Below are positions 60,976 to 64,000 of a DNA stretch of 64,000 bases, piece by piece (position 1 is the first letter of the stretch; each line of letters starts with the position of its first letter). The notes under the pieces are model-generated. The model searched no databases, was not told where the DNA came from, and worked only from the letters and a program-made list of their open reading frames with translations. The DNA lies in contig NZ_VFMO01000001.1 of assembly GCF_006715095.1 (NCBI RefSeq), positions 2,666,001 through 2,730,000 of the forward strand. The letters run 5' to 3'. The stretch comes from Yimella lutea. Lineage in GTDB: Bacteria > Actinomycetota > Actinomycetes > Actinomycetales > Dermatophilaceae. Position numbers and translations under genes: made by a program.

Positions 60976-60995
60976 CAGCCAAGCAGGAGGCTCAT
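60957..60995 (-). CDS. leuA leader peptide
   Basis: Twelve residues, MSLLLGCRGEAS, with consecutive Leu codons CTC CTG CTT, stopping 27 bases before leuA. A -10-like TAAACT (61008-61013) lies about 12 bases before its ATG, so the message would be almost leaderless. Its role is to sense charged leucyl-tRNA, as in classical attenuators. Confidence 0.7.
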
Positions 60996-61254
60996 CCGCA
61001 CGTGAGCAGTTTAGCCCCGGGCATTCGGGCGCGTCCTGCCCGATGGGCCGGGTGTCCGCGATACGGACGGCTGCAGGAAGGACCCGGGTCCCGCAGGGCA
61101 CGGCAGGCGTTCAGCCGGCCTTCTGTCACCGTCGGCCTCCTCGACCGGTCGAGGCCGCGCGGATCGCGTCCCCCTGGGAATAGTTGACCTGCGCAACCGA
61201 GTTGTCCAGACAGGTTTCGGTTGTCGGGACCACACGGCTGAAGGGAACACGCAC

Positions 61255-61899
61255 ATGGCACGCATCACCGTCCTCGGAGGAACCGGCTACGGCGGCAGCG
61301 CCGTCGTCCGCGAGGCCGCGCGCCGCGGACACCAAGTGCTTTCGCTCAGCCGCACCGCACCCGACTCCCCGACGCCCGGAGTCACCTACGTGACCGGTTC
61401 GGTACTGGACGCCGACGTGCTCGAGCGCGCCGTGGTCGGCGCCGACGTCGTGTTCGAGGCCCTCTCCCCTCGCGGCGACATGGCCGGTCAGGTCGAGGGC
61501 GTCTTCGACGCACTGGTCACCCTCGCCCGTCAGCACAGCGTCCGGCTCGGCGTCCTTGGTGGCGCCTCGTCCCTGCTCGTCTCTGAAGGAGGGGAGCGGC
61601 TCATCGACGTGACACCGATGCCCCCCGAGGCGCGCCCCGAAGTTGAGCTCGGCATCCACAAGCTCGAGACCCTGCAGCAGTCCGCCGACGACCTGGACTG
61701 GTTCTACGTCAGCCCGGCCGCCGAGTTCGGTGCGTGGGAGCCCAGCACCGAGACCGGGCAGTACCGGATCGCCGACGACGTCCTCCTGCGCGGCCCAGAC
61801 GGCACGTCGCAGATCTCGGCCGCCGACCTCGCCCTGGCCGTTCTCGACGAGATCGACAGCCCCGCCCATCAACGGCGCCGCTTCCACGTCGCCTACTGA
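61255..61899 (+). CDS. NAD(P)-binding oxidoreductase, NAD(P)H-epimerase like (SDR atypical)
   Basis: 214 residues: Rossmann motif ARITVLGGTGYGGSAVVREA, then GVTYVTGSVLDAD, VFEALSPRGDM and LDWFYVSPAAEFGAWEP. It resembles the short atypical SDR group of YwnB-type proteins. Substrate unknown. GAAGGGAACACGCAC precedes the ATG. The upstream region has TTGACC with a spaced AGACAG that may be its promoter. Confidence 0.85.
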   Translation: MARITVLGGTGYGGSAVVREAARRGHQVLSLSRTAPDSPTPGVTYVTGSVLDADVLERAVVGADVVFEALSPRGDMAGQVEGVFDALVTLARQHSVRLGVLGGASSLLVSEGGERLIDVTPMPPEARPEVELGIHKLETLQQSADDLDWFYVSPAAEFGAWEPSTETGQYRIADDVLLRGPDGTSQISAADLALAVLDEIDSPAHQRRRFHVAY

Positions 61900-62082
61900 G
61901 CAACCCGTCCACCCGGGGTTCGACGTCGTCGAACGGCTACCGCCGGCGTCGCTGAACGGTCGAAGGCAAGTCGCGACCGGCCGCCTGCATGATCGACTTT
62001 GCCGCATGAAGACGAAGTCTTTGCCAGTTCTGGAGACTGTTTCCTGACCCAAAGGGCGCCTGATTGGACGCACGATGGAGGC

Positions 62083-63207
62083 ATGAGCATTTCGCCGGCC
62101 CTGTGCACGATCGTCCCGCCGCACATCCTGCGCGCCCTCGCGCAGTCGTCCGACGAACGGGTGGCACGCGCGGCAGAGCGCACATTGCGGGTTCGGGTGA
62201 CCATCACCGGAATGCGGGAGGCGAGGGCCAACCGTCCCCGCCCTGGTCAGCCGCGTGCAGGCGGGTTGATTCCGCCCGACCTGCAGGCGCGGGTGGAGGA
62301 GACGTCGCTCAGGCGGCCGGCATCCCTCACGGCTGCCCCGAAGCGTTCGGTGCACGACGCGCAGCAGGGCACGACACTTCCGGGAACACTCGTGCGCGGC
62401 GAAGCCGACGGTCCGTCGTCCGACGAATCGGTCAACGAGGCGTACGACGGACTGGGTGCCACCTGGTCGTTGTTGCACGATGAGTTCAGTCGCGATTCGC
62501 TCGACGACGAGGGACTCCCATTGATCGCGACCGTGCACTACGACCGCAACTTCGACAACGCGTATTGGGACGGCGAGCAGATGGTGTTCGGCGACGGTGA
62601 CGGGGTCTACTTCAGCTCGTTCACCGACAGCATCGACGTCATCGGTCACGAACTCGCGCACGGCCTCACCCAGTACACCGCCGGCCTGGTCTATGTCGGC
62701 CAGTCCGGAGCGCTCAACGAGTCGGTCTCCGACGTCATCGGCTCGATGGTCAAGCAACGTGAGCGCAATGAGACCGCGGCGCAGGCTGATTGGCTGATCG
62801 GTGAGGGACTGTTCACCGACAAGGTGCAGGGCATCGCGTTGCGATCGCTGAAGGCACCGGGCACCGCGTACGACGACCCGAAGCTGGGCAAGGACCCGCA
62901 ACCAGCGTCGATGGACGACTACCAGGACCTGCCCCACGACGACTCCGGCGACAACGGCGGCGTGCACATCAACTCCGGCATTCCCAACCACGCGTTCTAC
63001 CGTGCCGCCGTGGCGCTCGACGGCAACAGCTGGGAGACGGTGGGGCCGGTCTGGTACGACGCGCTCACCGCCGGCAGGTTGCCCAAGGACGCCGACTTCG
63101 TGGCATTCGCCCAGGCGACGGTCAAGGCGGCATCGGCCAGGTACGGCGACGGGTCCGCGCAGGAACAGGCCGTCGATCAGGCCTGGCGAGACGTGAAGGT
63201 GTTCTGA
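62083..63207 (+). CDS. M4-family metallopeptidase, protealysin-like
   Basis: 374 residues, no classical signal peptide. The N-terminal propeptide begins with CTIVPPHILRALAQ, the PPxxL motif of protealysin-type short propeptides. The zinc site is HELAHGLTQY with the third ligand Glu in ALNESVSDVIG; the substrate-side His is in NSGIPNHAFYRAA. Protealysins act on protein substrates within or outside the cell and are often paired with the inhibitor emfourin, which I do not see here; its place is taken by a convergent methyltransferase. Confidence 0.9.
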   Translation: MSISPALCTIVPPHILRALAQSSDERVARAAERTLRVRVTITGMREARANRPRPGQPRAGGLIPPDLQARVEETSLRRPASLTAAPKRSVHDAQQGTTLPGTLVRGEADGPSSDESVNEAYDGLGATWSLLHDEFSRDSLDDEGLPLIATVHYDRNFDNAYWDGEQMVFGDGDGVYFSSFTDSIDVIGHELAHGLTQYTAGLVYVGQSGALNESVSDVIGSMVKQRERNETAAQADWLIGEGLFTDKVQGIALRSLKAPGTAYDDPKLGKDPQPASMDDYQDLPHDDSGDNGGVHINSGIPNHAFYRAAVALDGNSWETVGPVWYDALTAGRLPKDADFVAFAQATVKAASARYGDGSAQEQAVDQAWRDVKVF

Positions 63208-63220
63208 GCGCAGCGGCGGC

Positions 63221-63958
63221 TCAACGCTTGATGTCGGGCAGGCGCCGGATCGCGAAGTAGCGGTCGTTGATCTCCTCGATGCCGAACTTCCCGATCGGGA
63301 TCTCGTCCAGCACCATGTCCTCGTCCAGTCCCCAGGCCGCAAGCTTGGTGGTTTCCTCGCGCATCTTCTGACCGTCACGCAGGACGACGAAGGTGTTGGT
63401 GATCTCCATCCGGTTGTCGCGTCCGGGTTGCGCCTCGAACCAGCGCTGGTACTCGTTGCGGCCCATCATCGCGGTGCTGAGGAGTTTGCGCTCGACCGAC
63501 TGCTCCGGCACACCGCCGTACGACCGGCTCATCAGGATGGGTGCGCCGGGCACGAGCACATCGGCCATGCGCTGCCAGAAGCGGTCGCGGGCGCGCCCAC
63601 CAAGGAAGTAGATCACGTTGAACAGCAACGCTCCACCACATTGCTCGGGCAACCAGGTGGAACCGATCGTCTCGTGCAGAACCGTTGTGCGCGAACGAAT
63701 CTCGGAACGTTCTGCAATCCGGGACATCAGGATCGCTCGCATCATCGGGTCGGGCTCCACCGACAGGATCTCGGCATCCGGGTACTGCTCACCGAGGGTC
63801 AGGGTGGTCAGGCCGCTTCCCGAACCGATGTCGATCATCGGGAACTGCGGCATGAACGCCGCCTTCTCCCAGGGGATGTCGCGGACGTAGTCCTTGTCGT
63901 CGATCGGCAGCCGCAGGGTGTCGCCGAACTCGGCCCACGCGAGGTTCTCGTCGGTCAT
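63221..63958 (-). CDS. Class I SAM-dependent methyltransferase
   Basis: 245 residues. The SAM-binding fold shows MIDIGSGSGLTTLTLGEQYP (motif I), ILSVEPDPMMR (motif II acidic end) and LLFNVIYFLGG (motif IV). The C-terminus (EEINDRYFAIRRLPDIKR) is probably substrate-specific. Target unknown. The ATG at 63958 lies 7 bases after a possible upstream stop. Confidence 0.82.
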   Translation of the reverse strand: MTDENLAWAEFGDTLRLPIDDKDYVRDIPWEKAAFMPQFPMIDIGSGSGLTTLTLGEQYPDAEILSVEPDPMMRAILMSRIAERSEIRSRTTVLHETIGSTWLPEQCGGALLFNVIYFLGGRARDRFWQRMADVLVPGAPILMSRSYGGVPEQSVERKLLSTAMMGRNEYQRWFEAQPGRDNRMEITNTFVVLRDGQKMREETTKLAAWGLDEDMVLDEIPIGKFGIEEINDRYFAIRRLPDIKR

Positions 63959-63965
63959 GGCGTAC

Positions 63966-64000
63966 TCAGAATCCCAACTTCGACAACTGGTTCGGGTCGG
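63966..64000 (-). CDS. Possible C-terminal end of a gene entering from the right
   Basis: A frame reads DPNQLSKLGF and stops at 63966-63968, seven bases before the methyltransferase ATG. The codon use and spacing fit the tail of an operon partner; too short to identify. Confidence 0.35.
   Translation of the reverse strand, partial: DPNQLSKLGF

Overview
The window is high-GC DNA from an actinomycete. Gene content and order (zinc-ribbon/Nif3 pair, ahpE - DUF3052 - aceE - PucR regulator - fabD-fabH-acpP-fabF-accD, dnaG-dgt, zur-uppS-recO, a DesA3-like desaturase with its reductase, a mycothiol-type enzyme) match Actinobacteria and partly parallel the Mycobacterium tuberculosis Rv2228c-Rv2247 order. 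The overall set looks most like a Micrococcales member (Dermacoccaceae or Intrasporangiaceae type); that placement is inference. Many genes appear to be read from leaderless mRNAs: a TANNNT-like -10 box followed by 6 or 7 bases and then directly the start codon.

Layout: 1-3.4 kb, housekeeping genes on the minus strand and tRNA-Val. 3.6-14.3 kb, aceE and the type II fatty acid synthesis operon, with a Tat-exported phosphodiesterase between. 14.3-18.5 kb, DUF3145 and a receptor-type Ser/Thr kinase gene cut in two by an IS3-family element. 18.6-24.8 kb, a decayed integrative element at the 3' end of a CAT-anticodon tRNA. 24.8-26.1 kb, a second IS3-family element with a damaged transposase. 26.2-33.8 kb, an HNH/DUF222 protein, a desaturase/reductase operon with a divergent PucR regulator, Dps and a FAD oxidoreductase. 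33.8-35.3 kb, an IS110-family element. 35.3-41.4 kb, an SRPBCC protein, an OafA/SGNH acyltransferase, PhoX and a nitronate monooxygenase. 41.4-49 kb, tRNA-Asn, dnaG, dgt, a chain of small overlapping genes, a rhodanese and a dihydrouridine synthase. 49-53.9 kb, a Zur-controlled zinc importer operon, then uppS and recO. 54-64 kb, a second FAD oxidoreductase, an SOS-type alkB, an MFS remnant, an aminotransferase, leuA with a leader peptide, an M4 peptidase and a methyltransferase.

The most unusual part is the element at 18.6-22.9 kb. It carries a complete WGR-regulatory-ART protein, built like the PARP-1/2/3 core with an intact H-Y-E triad; a stand-alone DarG-like macrodomain; and a protein resembling the helix-hairpin-helix plus BRCT tail of NAD-dependent DNA ligase. 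This is a compact ADP-ribose writing, erasing and DNA-break-binding set next to integrase, excisionase and FtsK-like remnants. A 10-bp element, GTCGCACCGT, recurs through this element; at the PARP, macrodomain-leader, BRCT and next ORFs it sits exactly 6 bases before the ATG, and further exact or one-mismatch copies lie before other starts on both strands. It looks like the private promoter/operator of one co-regulated set. A helix-turn-helix/nucleotidyltransferase pair resembling an AbiE-type toxin-antitoxin module lies beside it.

Other regulatory structures seen directly: a leucine leader peptide whose hairpin runs into the leuA ribosome-binding site, a Zur palindrome inside the znuA promoter, a LexA-like box before alkB, and a perfect 8-1-8 palindrome between the desaturase operon and its PucR regulator.
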